DNA from: Variovorax paradoxus_P
GTDB lineage: Bacteria; Pseudomonadota; Gammaproteobacteria; Burkholderiales; Burkholderiaceae_C
Assembly (NCBI RefSeq): GCF_050627025.1
Contig: NZ_CP192472.1
Reading direction: 5' to 3' (one strand)
DNA length: 64,000 nucleotides
Position 1 is the first letter of the stretch. Each line of letters starts with the position of its first letter. Positions 9,911-19,487 of the stretch are shown piece by piece. Both the position numbers and the translations under genes were made by a program. The notes under the pieces were generated by a model, which saw only the letters and a list, made by a program, of their open reading frames with translations, searched no databases and was not told the origin of the DNA.

Positions 9911-10147
9911 TCAGCGCAGGCCGATGCGCGCAGCGCGCGAGCGCAGCACCTCGGCTTGCGCCGGATCGGTGGCTTCGATGTTGTCCGCCGCAACCTGCAG
10001 CGAACGCATCTGCTCCACCTCGCTGATGATCTTGTTCGGGCTCAACAGGGCTTCGGCAAGCATCAGGGCTTCGTCGACAAGCGCCTTGAACGCGTCGGCA
10101 AAGCTTTCGGAAGCAGCGGCAGGGAAGGGTTGGCGAAGGGTCGGCAT
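9911..10147 (-). CDS. Small hypothetical protein, 78 aa
   Basis: ATG at 10147 follows AAGGAGC at good spacing, so the product is MPTLRQPFPAAASESFADAF onward. It is acidic and helical with hydrophobic heptads (LVDEALMLAEALL; QMRSLQVAADNIEATDPAQAEVL) and has no signal or membrane span. I do not recognise the family. It points away from the LysR gene at 10267, the usual layout for a LysR target, and is convergent with the LysR gene ending at 9889. Length, strong ribosome site and coding character favour a real gene. Confidence 0.6.
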   Translation of the reverse strand: MPTLRQPFPAAASESFADAFKALVDEALMLAEALLSPNKIISEVEQMRSLQVAADNIEATDPAQAEVLRSRAARIGLR

Positions 10148-10266
10148 TCGGAAGCTCCTTGGTTGCTTTTGAATGCCCCGATCTTCCGGCCGCGTTCGCA
10201 TCAAGTAAAACGATATTAATTGCCATTTGAATGCAAAAATAATGCATTGAAAACGGAGGCGCCGAG
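10148..10266. promoter_or_regulatory. Divergent promoter region with candidate LysR box
   Basis: AT-rich gap between a small minus-strand gene and a plus-strand LysR gene. It holds an inverted repeat ATGCA-N7-TGCAT at 10231-10247, close in shape to the T-N11-A LysR motif. GGAGG at 10255-10259 serves the LysR ATG. Assignment is by position and shape only. Confidence 0.4.
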
Positions 10267-11127
10267 ATGGACATCAACCTGGCCCGAACCTTTCTCGCGA
10301 TCGTGGACACCCGGAGCTTCCAGCGTGCCGCAGAGCGGCTGCACGTAACGCAAACTTCGGTGAGCGCGCGCGTGCGCACGCTCGAAGAGCTGCTGGGCCG
10401 TCCGCTCTTCGTGCGCAACAAGGCGGGGGCGGTGCTCACCGCCGCAGGCGAGCAGTTCTTGCCGCATGCCACCACGCTGGTGCAGGTGTGGGAGCGCGCG
10501 CGCCATCAGGTGGCGGTGCCAAGCGGCAGCCGCGCGGTGCTCGCCATCGGGTGCGAGATCAGCCTGTGGGATCCGCTGCTGCTGCAGTGGCTGCTGTGGA
10601 TGCGCACCGCGGCGCCGCAGCTGGCCATTCGCACGGAAGTCGGCTTTCCGCACGACCTGCTCGACAAGGTAGCGGCCGGCGTGCTCGACATTGCCATTGC
10701 CTACGCGCCGCAGCAGCGGCCCGGCCTGCGCGTGGAGTTGCTGATCGAAGAGAAGCTCGTGATGGTGACCACCGCACAACGCCCGCGCGTGCCCAAGCCC
10801 GCGGACTATGTGTACGTGGACTGGGGCCCGGAGTTCGCGGCACAGCACGGCCTTGCGTTTCCGGAGCTATCGAATGCCGCGGTAATGGCGGGGCTCGGGC
10901 CGCTTGGCCGCGAGTACCTGCTGGCTGCGGGCGGCACAGGCTACTTCAGGCACGACGTGGTGCGCAGCCATCTTGAATCGGGCCGGCTGCGCCGTGTGCC
11001 CAACACGCCGGAGTTTCTTTACCCGGCCTATGCGGTGTATGCGGTGGGCGCAGACGCCGCCATTGTTGAACCCGCGCTGCAGGGCCTCAGGCAGGTGGTG
11101 AAGACCAAGCCCGCCGATGCAGACTAG
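10267..11127 (+). CDS. LysR-family transcriptional regulator
   Basis: 286 residues. HTH domain MDINLARTFLAIVDTRSFQ with LHVTQTSVSARVRTLEELLG as recognition region, then a substrate-binding domain starting AVLAIGCEISLWDPLLL. Strong GGAGG ribosome site 7 bases before the ATG. It is divergent from the 78-aa gene and probably controls it or itself. The effector domain gives no clue to ligand. Its TAG stop overlaps the stop of the convergent membrane-protein gene in one shared CTAG at 11124-11127. Confidence 0.88.
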   Translation: MDINLARTFLAIVDTRSFQRAAERLHVTQTSVSARVRTLEELLGRPLFVRNKAGAVLTAAGEQFLPHATTLVQVWERARHQVAVPSGSRAVLAIGCEISLWDPLLLQWLLWMRTAAPQLAIRTEVGFPHDLLDKVAAGVLDIAIAYAPQQRPGLRVELLIEEKLVMVTTAQRPRVPKPADYVYVDWGPEFAAQHGLAFPELSNAAVMAGLGPLGREYLLAAGGTGYFRHDVVRSHLESGRLRRVPNTPEFLYPAYAVYAVGADAAIVEPALQGLRQVVKTKPADAD

Positions 11128-11429
11128 GTGGGAGTGAGCGTGTGCCTTGCATGCTCCACGCGCTCCTGGTGCGACTGGAGTAGCGATTCGTAGTAAAGGC
11201 ACAGCGGCATTGCAATGAACACCATGCCGGCCACGTAGATGATCAGGCTCATCAGCGGAAAGTCATCGCCGCCCCAATAGGGAATGGACGCCAGCGCGGC
11301 GCCTGCTGCAATGGCTGCAATCACGCACTGGAGTGCGTTGCGCAAGAACGTGGTTCGCGAGTACCCGGGAGGGTCGTACTTCTGACGGTCCAGCGGGGAA
11401 CACTCGCCCTTGTCTCCATCATCGTGCAT
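11124..11429 (-). CDS. Small two-span membrane protein, 101 aa
   Basis: ATG at 11429 with AAGGAACGACG just upstream. The N-terminal 27 residues are charged (MHDDGDKGECSPLDRQKYDP), followed by two hydrophobic spans, roughly residues 31-50 (NALQCVIAAIAAGAALASIP) and 59-80 (LMSLIIYVAGMVFIAMPLCLYY), and a charged tail. Two-span hairpin proteins of this kind are common and I do not recognise a named family. It lies 77 bases upstream of nothing on its own strand except tamB-distal DNA and is likely monocistronic. Confidence 0.7.
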   Translation of the reverse strand: MHDDGDKGECSPLDRQKYDPPGYSRTTFLRNALQCVIAAIAAGAALASIPYWGGDDFPLMSLIIYVAGMVFIAMPLCLYYESLLQSHQERVEHARHTLTPT

Positions 11430-11506
11430 CGTCGTTCCTTGTATTGGAGGGCGCCGATGATTCTTATCCCGGGGTATTGCCGCGGTCAAGGCGGCAGACC
11501 CGGACC

Positions 11507-14500
11507 TCAGTCGTACTTCAGCGTGTAGATCAGGTCGAGCCCGCTGGTTTGCCCGGCCTGCCCGCGCAACGTGAGCCGCTGCGTCAGGTCGTAGAAGATG
11601 AAGAGGGTGCCGAAGGTGCCGCCCACGCTGCGCTCGTAGGTAAGGTAGAAATCCTTCGAGAGCCGCTTGCCGAGCGTCACCGCCGACTCGCGCAGGTCGC
11701 CACCGTTGCCCGGCCCCTTGAAGCCGAGTTCGTCCAGTCCGAAGCGGCTCGCCAGGCTGCCGCCGCTGCCACTCTTGCTGACATGGCCGATGAGCGCAAG
11801 AGCTGCCTGCTGCAGCAACGCCGACTCGCCCCCGCTGGTGGCCGACGCGCGGCCCAGCACCACCCACGAGAGGGTTTCCGCATCGGACAGGGCGGGCTCG
11901 GAATAGAGCTTGACGCGCGGCGACTGCGCGGTGCCCGTGATCTGCACGCCGGCGCGCTGCGAGATGTTGGGCCGGATGGCCAGGATGTCGAGCGACGGAT
12001 TGTCGAACGGACCGTTGAAGCGCGCGAGGCCTGTTTCCACGTCGAGCTGCTGTCCGTAGGCGCGGTACTGGCCCTTGACGGTTCTGACCTCGCCGGTGAT
12101 GCGCGGTGGCGCATTGAGCCGGTTGCTTCTGATTTCCAGGTCGCCTTCGAGCCGGGTCGTGATGCCGCGGCCCTGCACGGCGAAGTCGTCGCCCAGGTCG
12201 AAGTTCACCACGATGTCGGGCGGCTTTGCCGTTTGCGGCTTGGCGGCTTGGGCCTCGTTGCGCGCCGCATCGCGCTGGGCCTGTTCGGCCGCTTCGCGGT
12301 CCTTGGCGGCGGAGCGCACGACCACGTCGGAGCCCAGGCTGGGTGCGGTCTCGTCGGGCAGGATGATCACGGCGCGGTCGGTCTTGAGCTTGCCGCGCAC
12401 ATTGAACTGGCCGTTGTCGAGCCGTGCCTGCAGGTTGCCCGACAGCGTGACTTGCCGGTCGGTGCGAACCAGCACGCGCAGCGCACGCAGGTCGGCTTGC
12501 AGTGCCATGCGAATGCCGGAGCCGGATGAGCCCGGTGCGCCGGCCGCGCCCCAGCCGATGTCGCCGCGCGCCGTGAGCGAGCCTCCGTCGACGGCCGCCT
12601 CGCTGGCCGCGGTGCTGCGGTTGCCGCTCTGGCCCGCTATGCGCGCGGTGCTGCCCGCGCCACCCTTGAGCGTGAACTCGGTGATCTCGACGCGCGTGCC
12701 GCTCAGCGTGGCGCGCAGGCGGCCGTCGCGCAGATCCAACCCTTCGACGGGTGCGCGCAGCGCGAGCTTGTCGGCGCCGAGCGTGCCGTTCCAGCGCGGT
12801 GCCGCTCGGTTGCCCGCCAGAACGGCGTCTGCATCGAGCGTGCCTGCCACGCGCCAGCCGGGCGGTGCGAGCATCGACCACACGCCGAGGTTGGGCAGCG
12901 CCGCCTTGATGTTGCCGGCCAACGGCGCATCGGCCGCCCATTGCCAGCCGTTCGCGCGTTGCTGCATGCGCGTGTTGAGTTCGGCGTTGATCTTTCCGGC
13001 ACGCTCGCTGTCCCATGCCAGTGTGGCGCGCACGGCATCGCCTTGTGCGTCGAGCCGCAGCTCGGCCTGCCGCAGGCCTGCGGGCGTGCTGGGTGCCTCT
13101 GCGCCTGCGGTGGCGGAGTTCATCGTGCGCTCGCTTGCCGTGCCGGTGCCGCGGCTCGTGATGCGCGTCACCAAGGCTGCTTCGCCCGCCTGCACCCGGA
13201 TGTCGCCGCTCTGCCGTGCAAGCCGTGCCTGGGCCCGCAGCGTGTCGCCGGCGTCTATGTCCCAGTCGCCATCGAACATCAGGTCGCCGCTCACGCCCAG
13301 TTCATTGAAGGTGGCGCTCGCGCCGAAAGCCTCGGCCCATGCCATCGGAAGGCCCTGCAGCTTGCCCTTGGACTGCACGCGAAAAGCCTGGTTGGGCGCC
13401 ACGCCGCTTCGGCTGAAGCGCAGCGGCTGCCATTCGATGCGAACGGTGCCGGGGGCCGGCCCACGCAGGGTGGCGGTGGCCGCGGAGGCTTCGAGGTCGA
13501 GGCGGCTGGTGGCGCCGCTTCCGCTGGTCTTGATGGTGGCGGCGACTTCGCGGCCGAGCTCCAGCGTCCATGGCGCCGCGGCAGCACCCGCAGCAGCCGT
13601 GCTGGCCCGCGCGGTGTCTTGTGCTTGCACGCGCAGGCTGGCGAGTGTGGCGCGCCATTGGTTGGGCCCCGCAAGGCCACCGTTCGCGCGGGTGTCGAGC
13701 GTGAGCTTTTGCGTGCCGGTGGTGGCCTCACCCTGCAGCGCAAGCGTGGCCTGCGCGAGGCTGCCGTCGAGGTTGGCGCGAACGTCCTTCAATTGAACCG
13801 TGGTTGCTGCCGCATTGGCATTGGCGTTGGCCACCGGCATGCGCAGTTCGAGGCGCGGCACGCCGAGCGTGGCCTTGATGCTCGGCTCTGCCGCGCCGCG
13901 CTGGGCCGGCGCACCGGGGTTCTCGAGGCGGCGCTGAATGGTCTGCCAGCCGCCTTGCCAGCTGGCGTCCAGCCGCGCGGAGCCCTTGGCCGTCTTGCCC
14001 GCGAACACGTTGGACAGTTCGGGCAGGCCTTCGATCCAGCGCTGCACGGCGTCGGCATCGTCGATGCGCGCCTTGATGTCGCCACTCCCCTGGGCCGGCG
14101 CGATGCGGCCTTCGAGCTCCGCACCGCCGCCCGGCAAGGCCAGCTCGAGCTTGCCGCTCGCAGCCTGTTCGGCCACGCGCACCTGCAGCTTGCCGGCAAT
14201 GCTGGCGCCTTCGGCCTCCAGGCGCAGCATTCGCAAGTCGAGCACCTGGTTTTTCCATTGGCCCTGCGCAACGGCGCGGTCGAGGCCGAAGCCGGGCATC
14301 GCCTTGCTGCCGGCGCCGCCCTCGGCCCGCAGCGCCAGGTCGAAGCCGATGGTGTCTTCGCGCTGCTGCGCGGTGGCCGTGCCGTTGATGGGTGCGCCCG
14401 ACAACTCGCTGTGCAGCAGGCCGGCGCGCACACCGCGCACAGTTGCGCGCACTTGCCATGGCGCAGGGGCGGGGCTCCAGCGGCCCTCTGCTTCAATGCG

Positions 14501-15619
14501 GCCGCCACCCGCGCGCACCACGGCCTCCGGAATGGTCCAGTTGGTGCCGTCGAAGCCGACGCGCGCCTCGACCTGCTCGAGCGGAAGCGCGCCCTTGTCC
14601 CAAGGTCCGGGTAATGCATTGCGGATGCTGGCCGAGGCTTGCCAGGCAGCCGGACCGGTGGCCGAATCGGGCTGAAGCTCGACCGTGCCGGTAAGGCGGG
14701 TGCGCGGTGCGTCGGGCCATAGCGCGGCCGCATCCACGTTGCGAAGATCGGCCTTGGCATCGATGACCGGCTGCGGCAGCCAAGGTGCAATGTTGGCTTG
14801 CAGCCTGGCTTCCATCGGGTCTTCCGCGGCGGGCTCGGCCGGCTTCAGCTCGGCGGCTATCTGCAGCCGTGCATCGGTCCCGGCAAGGTTGCCCTTGATG
14901 GCTGCCTGGGCCAGCACGTCGATGCTGCGGCCTTCCGCCAGCGGGGCTTTCACGCGGCCGTTCAGCGCGGCGTCCAGCGCCATGGGTGCGGGGCCCTGCA
15001 GCTTTACGCGTGCGCTGTAGTGGCCTTCGGCAATGTCGACGCCCTTCACCTCCAGCTGATGCTCGGCGCCGGTGTAGCGGTAGCTCCCGGCAAGCTGGTT
15101 GGCCTGTAGCGCGGGTGGGCCGGCCCAGCGCAGCTCGTCGATGCGAAACGGCACATCGACCTCGATGGGCAGCGCAAGCTGCTCGAGCGGCTCGGTGGGC
15201 GTGTCGCTCGGCGGGCCGCGCTTTTCGATGAGGAGCCGTGCCGCGTGTACCTCGCCGAGTTGCACCTTGCGCTTGAAGAGCGGTGCCAGTTGCCAGCCGA
15301 TGTCAGCCTCGTGCACCTCGACAGCCAGCTTCTCGCTTTGCCAGCGCAGCCAGCCAATGCGCCCACCGGTGCGCAGCGATCCGGTCACGTCGCGGCTTTC
15401 GAGTGTTTGTCCGGCGGGCAGGTAGCGCGCGGCCTTGGCAAGCGCAAAGGCCAGCGACTGGTTGGAGCCGATCCACCACCACGCGCCCGCACCAAGCACA
15501 AGCACCAGCGCGAGCAGGCCCGCGGCAGTCCAGCCCAGCCCGCGCAGCACCCGGCGCGTGCGTGAGCGCCGGGCGCGCGGCTGTGCCTTCTCGGGCTGGT
15601 GTTCGGCGTCAGTCTGCAT
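11507..15619 (-). CDS. tamB: Translocation and assembly module protein TamB
   Basis: About 1370 residues. Residues 20-55 hold the Arg-rich cytoplasmic start and one signal-anchor (GWTAAGLLALVLVLGAGAWWW). The long middle is repetitive amphipathic beta-strand with the Gly/Ala/Leu/Arg composition of the AsmA/TamB groove that spans the periplasm, and the C-terminal ~350 residues (DFAVQGRGITTRLEGDLEI ... FIFYDLTQRLTLRGQAGQ ... YTLKYD) are the conserved TamB/DUF490 domain. With TamA it moves phospholipid or helps insert outer-membrane proteins. Start at 15619 is 15 bases after the tamA stop and gives a correct N-terminus; no strong ribosome site is visible, so coupling to tamA is likely. Typical length for a betaproteobacterial TamB. 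Confidence 0.93.
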   Translation of the reverse strand: MQTDAEHQPEKAQPRARRSRTRRVLRGLGWTAAGLLALVLVLGAGAWWWIGSNQSLAFALAKAARYLPAGQTLESRDVTGSLRTGGRIGWLRWQSEKLAVEVHEADIGWQLAPLFKRKVQLGEVHAARLLIEKRGPPSDTPTEPLEQLALPIEVDVPFRIDELRWAGPPALQANQLAGSYRYTGAEHQLEVKGVDIAEGHYSARVKLQGPAPMALDAALNGRVKAPLAEGRSIDVLAQAAIKGNLAGTDARLQIAAELKPAEPAAEDPMEARLQANIAPWLPQPVIDAKADLRNVDAAALWPDAPRTRLTGTVELQPDSATGPAAWQASASIRNALPGPWDKGALPLEQVEARVGFDGTNWTIPEAVVRAGGGRIEAEGRWSPAPAPWQVRATVRGVRAGLLHSELSGAPINGTATAQQREDTIGFDLALRAEGGAGSKAMPGFGLDRAVAQGQWKNQVLDLRMLRLEAEGASIAGKLQVRVAEQAASGKLELALPGGGAELEGRIAPAQGSGDIKARIDDADAVQRWIEGLPELSNVFAGKTAKGSARLDASWQGGWQTIQRRLENPGAPAQRGAAEPSIKATLGVPRLELRMPVANANANAAATTVQLKDVRANLDGSLAQATLALQGEATTGTQKLTLDTRANGGLAGPNQWRATLASLRVQAQDTARASTAAAGAAAAPWTLELGREVAATIKTSGSGATSRLDLEASAATATLRGPAPGTVRIEWQPLRFSRSGVAPNQAFRVQSKGKLQGLPMAWAEAFGASATFNELGVSGDLMFDGDWDIDAGDTLRAQARLARQSGDIRVQAGEAALVTRITSRGTGTASERTMNSATAGAEAPSTPAGLRQAELRLDAQGDAVRATLAWDSERAGKINAELNTRMQQRANGWQWAADAPLAGNIKAALPNLGVWSMLAPPGWRVAGTLDADAVLAGNRAAPRWNGTLGADKLALRAPVEGLDLRDGRLRATLSGTRVEITEFTLKGGAGSTARIAGQSGNRSTAASEAAVDGGSLTARGDIGWGAAGAPGSSGSGIRMALQADLRALRVLVRTDRQVTLSGNLQARLDNGQFNVRGKLKTDRAVIILPDETAPSLGSDVVVRSAAKDREAAEQAQRDAARNEAQAAKPQTAKPPDIVVNFDLGDDFAVQGRGITTRLEGDLEIRSNRLNAPPRITGEVRTVKGQYRAYGQQLDVETGLARFNGPFDNPSLDILAIRPNISQRAGVQITGTAQSPRVKLYSEPALSDAETLSWVVLGRASATSGGESALLQQAALALIGHVSKSGSGGSLASRFGLDELGFKGPGNGGDLRESAVTLGKRLSKDFYLTYERSVGGTFGTLFIFYDLTQRLTLRGQAGQTSGLDLIYTLKYD

Positions 15620-15633
15620 CGATGCGCGTCTTG

Positions 15634-17571
15634 TCAGAAGGTGAAGCCCAGGCGGAAGTGAAGGCGGAACTTCTTCGTGTCCACGCCATAGGCAAGGTCG
15701 GCCTGCACCGGTCCCACCGGGCTGCGCCAGCGCGCGCCCACGCCCAAGCCAACCTTGGGCTTGAGTTCTCCGGGCTTGTCGGCCACGGCTCCCGCATCGA
15801 CGAAGACGGTGCTTTCCCACTCGGTGAGCTTGTCGTTGTAGACAAAGGGCCGTTGCCATTCGAGGCTCATCACGCCCAGGTAGCGGCCCGCCACGATCTG
15901 GCCGTCGCTGCGCACGGTGCCTATCTGGCGGTAGCTGTAGCCGCGCACCGTCGTGTCGCCGCCGGTCAGGAACATCAGCGTGGAGGGAATCTGCGCGCTC
16001 TCCTTGGCGGCCACCGCGCCGGCTTCGGCCCGCAACTGGAGCCGGCTGCGGCGTGCCAGCGTGGCGGCGTCCTGTCCGTTCGCAAAGCCCAGCGGCAGCA
16101 CGCCTAGCCAGCGCGCATAGGTGCGCGTGAAAGGCAGTTGCTCGCCCGTCAGCGTGTAGCCCGCGGCCAGTTCGAGCGCCAGGCCATAGCCGCGGGTGGG
16201 CGCAGCGTTGTCGTCGAAGTAGCGGCCGGTCCAGCCCCAGTTGGCAGTCACGGCGGAGGCCGAGGGCGGGGCGTTGGTGCCGCGGTTCTGCGCGTAGTCG
16301 TATTGCAGGAAGTAGCTGCGGTCGATGTGGCCGCCCGACTTGTTGCGCCCGCTGCGCACGCGGCCGCTGTCGACCACATAGCTGCCCGAGGTTTCGCTCT
16401 TGAGTTCGGCGCCCGCAAACCAGCGCCAGCCGGTGTCGTCGGGAATTGCGTTCCACTCGGTGCCCAGCAACTTGGTGTCCCGGTCGACCGACAGGCGCGA
16501 CACCGCGCGCCAGCCGAGCAGGGGCAGGCGGTTGTGGATGTGGTCGACGGAAAGGCGCGGCCCGTTGTCGGTGGTGAAGCCGGCGCCGAGCACCACCTTC
16601 TGCATGGGGGCTTCGCGCAATTGCGCGATCACGGGGGCGGCGAGCGGCGTGCCGCTTTCGGTGTCGAGCGTAAGAAAAACCGAGTCGTAGTAGCCGCTGC
16701 TCGCCAGGCGCTGCTGGGCATCGAGCAGCTTCTGCTGGTCGTAGTCGGTGCCGGTGGGAAGCTGGGCAATGCGGCGTGCGCCGTCGGCGTCGTAGCGCTC
16801 GACGCCGCGCAGCACGAGCGGTCCGAAGCGGTAGGCAGGACCCGATTGATAGGTGACGCTGAGCCGCACCTCCTGCCGGTCTGCATCGACCTCGGCGCGG
16901 CTCATTTCGATGCTGCCCGTCGGAAAGCGCTTGGCCGTGAGGCTGCGCAAGGCGGTGTTCTTGGCGTTGTCCCAGCCTTGCTGGGTGAAGGGCTGGCCCG
17001 CCCGCAGTGCCCAGGCGGTGCGGATCGAATCGCGCTGTGCCTCGGCGGTGGGGTCGCTGGCAATCTGGCCACCGTAGCTGATTTGCACGGTGCTGACGCG
17101 GGTGAGCTCGCCGGGCTCCACGGTAATGACAATCTCGCGCGGGGCCTTTGTGCTGGCCGGCGTTTCGTTGAGCTCCAGCGTGAGCGTGGGCGTGAAGTAG
17201 CCCAGCGTGCCGAGCAGCTCGCGGGCATTGGCTTCGGCCGCCACCATGAGCCGCGAGATCTCCGTGGCGCCCAGGTCGTCGAGCGTTCGGTAGCGCTGGA
17301 TGTCCAGGTGCAGCGAGAGGTATTCGCGAATCGCGGCAGGGCCGCGAACATCTACCGTAAAGGCATCGCGCCTGCCGCGCTTCTCGCCTTCCTTTTTACT
17401 TTCGTCAGCGCTTATGGCCGCGGTGTCGCCGCTGCGCACCAGCACCGGGGGAGGGGAGTCCTTGGTTGCGTCTTTCTTGGGCAGCAGGCTGCATCCCTGC
17501 AAAAGCAGGACGCCGCAAAAAAGCAAAGCCGGCAACCATGCCGGCGCAAAGACTTGGACCACCCTGAACAT
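15634..17571 (-). CDS. tamA: TamA / BamA-family outer-membrane protein
   Basis: About 645 residues from the ATG at 17571. POTRA domains cover roughly residues 70-310 (DIQRYRTLDDLGATEISRL; VVLRGVERYDADGARRIAQL), followed by the Omp85 barrel from about 330 with strands such as DKLTEWESTVFVDAGAVADK and the terminal strand RLHFRLGFTF ending in the beta-signal Phe. Directly upstream of tamB, the standard pair. The signal peptide contains LLLQGC at residues 22-27, which reads as a lipobox with Cys27 as lipidation site; this is unusual for a barrel protein. The frame is open to an ATG at 17637, but 17571 gives the clean signal sequence. Confidence 0.9.
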   Translation of the reverse strand: MFRVVQVFAPAWLPALLFCGVLLLQGCSLLPKKDATKDSPPPVLVRSGDTAAISADESKKEGEKRGRRDAFTVDVRGPAAIREYLSLHLDIQRYRTLDDLGATEISRLMVAAEANARELLGTLGYFTPTLTLELNETPASTKAPREIVITVEPGELTRVSTVQISYGGQIASDPTAEAQRDSIRTAWALRAGQPFTQQGWDNAKNTALRSLTAKRFPTGSIEMSRAEVDADRQEVRLSVTYQSGPAYRFGPLVLRGVERYDADGARRIAQLPTGTDYDQQKLLDAQQRLASSGYYDSVFLTLDTESGTPLAAPVIAQLREAPMQKVVLGAGFTTDNGPRLSVDHIHNRLPLLGWRAVSRLSVDRDTKLLGTEWNAIPDDTGWRWFAGAELKSETSGSYVVDSGRVRSGRNKSGGHIDRSYFLQYDYAQNRGTNAPPSASAVTANWGWTGRYFDDNAAPTRGYGLALELAAGYTLTGEQLPFTRTYARWLGVLPLGFANGQDAATLARRSRLQLRAEAGAVAAKESAQIPSTLMFLTGGDTTVRGYSYRQIGTVRSDGQIVAGRYLGVMSLEWQRPFVYNDKLTEWESTVFVDAGAVADKPGELKPKVGLGVGARWRSPVGPVQADLAYGVDTKKFRLHFRLGFTF

Positions 17572-17643
17572 GGGCGGATTTTGACAGCATGGCGAGCGCG
17601 CTCCGGAAGCATCCGGAAACAGGTTCGCCCCACCCACTCCCGC

Positions 17644-18831
17644 TTACTTCGAAAGCATTCGCATGGCTTCTTCGAGGCCGCGCAAGGTGAGTGGGTACAT
17701 GCGGTTGGACATGAGCTGCTGCATGACGGCGATGCTCTGGCGGTATTGCCATACGCCTTGCGGCTCGGGGTTGATCCAGGCGAACTTCGGAAACGCATGC
17801 GTCAGGCGCTGGATCCACTCGGCGCCGGCTTCCTCGTTGTTGTATTCAACGCTGCCGCCGGGCTGCAGGATTTCGTAGGGGCTCATCGTTGCGTCGCCGA
17901 CGAAGATGAGCTTGTAGTCCTTGTTGTACTTGCGCAGGATGTCCCAGGTTGCGAACTTCTCGGAGAAGCGGCGCTTGTTGTTCTTCCACATGAAGTCGTA
18001 CACGCAGTTGTGGAAGTAATAGAACTCCAGGTGCTTGAACTCGGTCTTCACGGCCGAGAACAGCTCTTCCACCCGCTGGATGTGCTCGTCCATGGTGCCG
18101 CCCACGTCCATCAGCAGCAGCACCTTCACGTTGTTGTGGCGCTCCGGCCGCATCTTGATGTCGAGGTAGCCGGCATTGGCCGCGGTGGAGTGGATGGTGT
18201 CGTCCAGGTCCAGCTCTTCGTCGTGGCCTTCGCGCGCAAACTTGCGCAGCCGCCGCAGCGCCACCTTGATGTTGCGCGTGCCCAGCTCCTGGCTGTCGTC
18301 GTAGTCCTTGTAGGCGCGCTGGTCCCACACCTTCACGGCGCTCTTGTTCTTGCCCGCGCCGCCGATGCGAATGCCCTGCGGGTTGTAGCCGCCGTGGCCG
18401 AAGGGCGAGGTGCCGCCCGTGCCGATCCACTTGTTGCCGCCCTCATGGCGTTCTTTCTGCTCTTCGAAGCGCTTCTTGAGCGTTTCCATGAGCTCGTCCC
18501 AGCCCATCTTCTCGATCTTGGCTTTTTCCTCGGCGGTGAACTCCCGCTCCAGCGTCTTGCGCAGCCAGTCGAGCGGCACTTCCTTGGTGAAGTCGGCCAG
18601 CATTTCGACGCCCTTGAAGTAGGCGGCAAAGGCGCGGTCGAACTTGTCGTAGTGCTTCTCGTCCTTGACGAGCGCGGTGCGCGAGAGATAGTAGAAGTCG
18701 TCGATGCCGTAGGCGCCGTCGGAATTAGGCCCCACCACGTCGGCCTGCAGCGCCTCGAGCAGCGTGAGGTATTCCTTGACCGACACCGGCAGCTTGGCCG
18801 AGCGCAGCGTGTAGAAGAAATCGATCAGCAT
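17644..18831 (-). CDS. CoxE-like VWA-domain protein
   Basis: 395 residues, no signal or membrane span. The N-terminal part (MLIDFFYTLRSAKLPVSVKE) matches the CoxE-type family; the C-terminal VWA domain has VLLLMDVGGTMDEHI, where the metal-binding DxSxS of classical VWA is replaced by DVGGT, and later IFVGDATMSPYEI. Such proteins work with MoxR ATPases in protein or metal-centre maturation; the MoxR gene is at 19801-20655, same strand, with two small genes between. Client protein unknown. Confidence 0.85.
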   Translation of the reverse strand: MLIDFFYTLRSAKLPVSVKEYLTLLEALQADVVGPNSDGAYGIDDFYYLSRTALVKDEKHYDKFDRAFAAYFKGVEMLADFTKEVPLDWLRKTLEREFTAEEKAKIEKMGWDELMETLKKRFEEQKERHEGGNKWIGTGGTSPFGHGGYNPQGIRIGGAGKNKSAVKVWDQRAYKDYDDSQELGTRNIKVALRRLRKFAREGHDEELDLDDTIHSTAANAGYLDIKMRPERHNNVKVLLLMDVGGTMDEHIQRVEELFSAVKTEFKHLEFYYFHNCVYDFMWKNNKRRFSEKFATWDILRKYNKDYKLIFVGDATMSPYEILQPGGSVEYNNEEAGAEWIQRLTHAFPKFAWINPEPQGVWQYRQSIAVMQQLMSNRMYPLTLRGLEEAMRMLSK

Positions 18832-18861
18832 GGCGGGCTTTTCTTTCCTTGAGCTTTTTCT

Positions 18862-19458
18862 TCAGCTTCGCGGCTTGTCGAGCAGATAGAGCAACTGTGC
18901 CTTCACCTCGGGCCACTCGCCCGAGCGCAGGCTGTACATCACCGTGTCGCGGATCGTGCCGTCGCGGCGCATTGCGTGCCCGCGAATCACGCCGTCCTTC
19001 CTGGCGCCGAGCCGCTCGATGGCTTGCTGCGAAGCAAAGTTGAAATTGTCGGTGCGCCAGCCCACCACGTTGCAGCCGAGGGTATCGAAGGCGTGCGTCA
19101 GCATGAGCAGCTTGCAGGTGGTGTTGACGTGCGTGCGCTGGCAGCGCCTGGCGTACCAGGTGTAGCCGATCTCCACGCGCTTCACGGCCGGCAGGATGTC
19201 GTGAAAGCTGGTGCTGCCGAGCACGGTGCCGGTTTCGGCCTCGGTCACGGCAAACGCAAAGCGGTGGCCGGCTTCGCGGCCCTGCAGGGCAGCTTCGATG
19301 TAGGCGCGGGTTTCGTGCGGCTCGGGCACGGAGGTGACGCGCAGCTTCCAGAGCTCGCCGTCGGCCGCGGCGGCGCGCAGGCCCTCTTCGTGGGCAAGCG
19401 ACAGCGGCACCAGGGCCAGGTCGCGTGCCTTCAGCGTGACAGGTTCGACGAACGCCAT
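18862..19458 (-). CDS. GNAT-family N-acetyltransferase
   Basis: 198 residues, of the RimJ/RimL-like (Acetyltransf_3) branch. FAFAVTEAETGTVLGSTSFHD is the central GNAT strand, RVEIGYTWYARRCQRTHVNT is where acetyl-CoA is bound in motif A, and NFNFASQQAIERLGARKDGVI is the conserved C-terminal motif B helix and strand. Likely acetylates an amino group on a protein or small molecule. It stands between the VWA and MoxR genes on the same strand with short gaps. Confidence 0.85.
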   Translation of the reverse strand: MAFVEPVTLKARDLALVPLSLAHEEGLRAAAADGELWKLRVTSVPEPHETRAYIEAALQGREAGHRFAFAVTEAETGTVLGSTSFHDILPAVKRVEIGYTWYARRCQRTHVNTTCKLLMLTHAFDTLGCNVVGWRTDNFNFASQQAIERLGARKDGVIRGHAMRRDGTIRDTVMYSLRSGEWPEVKAQLLYLLDKPRS

Positions 19459-19487
19459 CTTGCAGACACCCTTCTCGGTTGATTTTT

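Noticed and set aside
16138..18852. 904-aa open frame on the plus strand opposite tamA and the VWA gene
   Set aside because: Antisense shadow with Ala/Val/His/Arg-rich composition and no domain; the minus-strand genes are clear.
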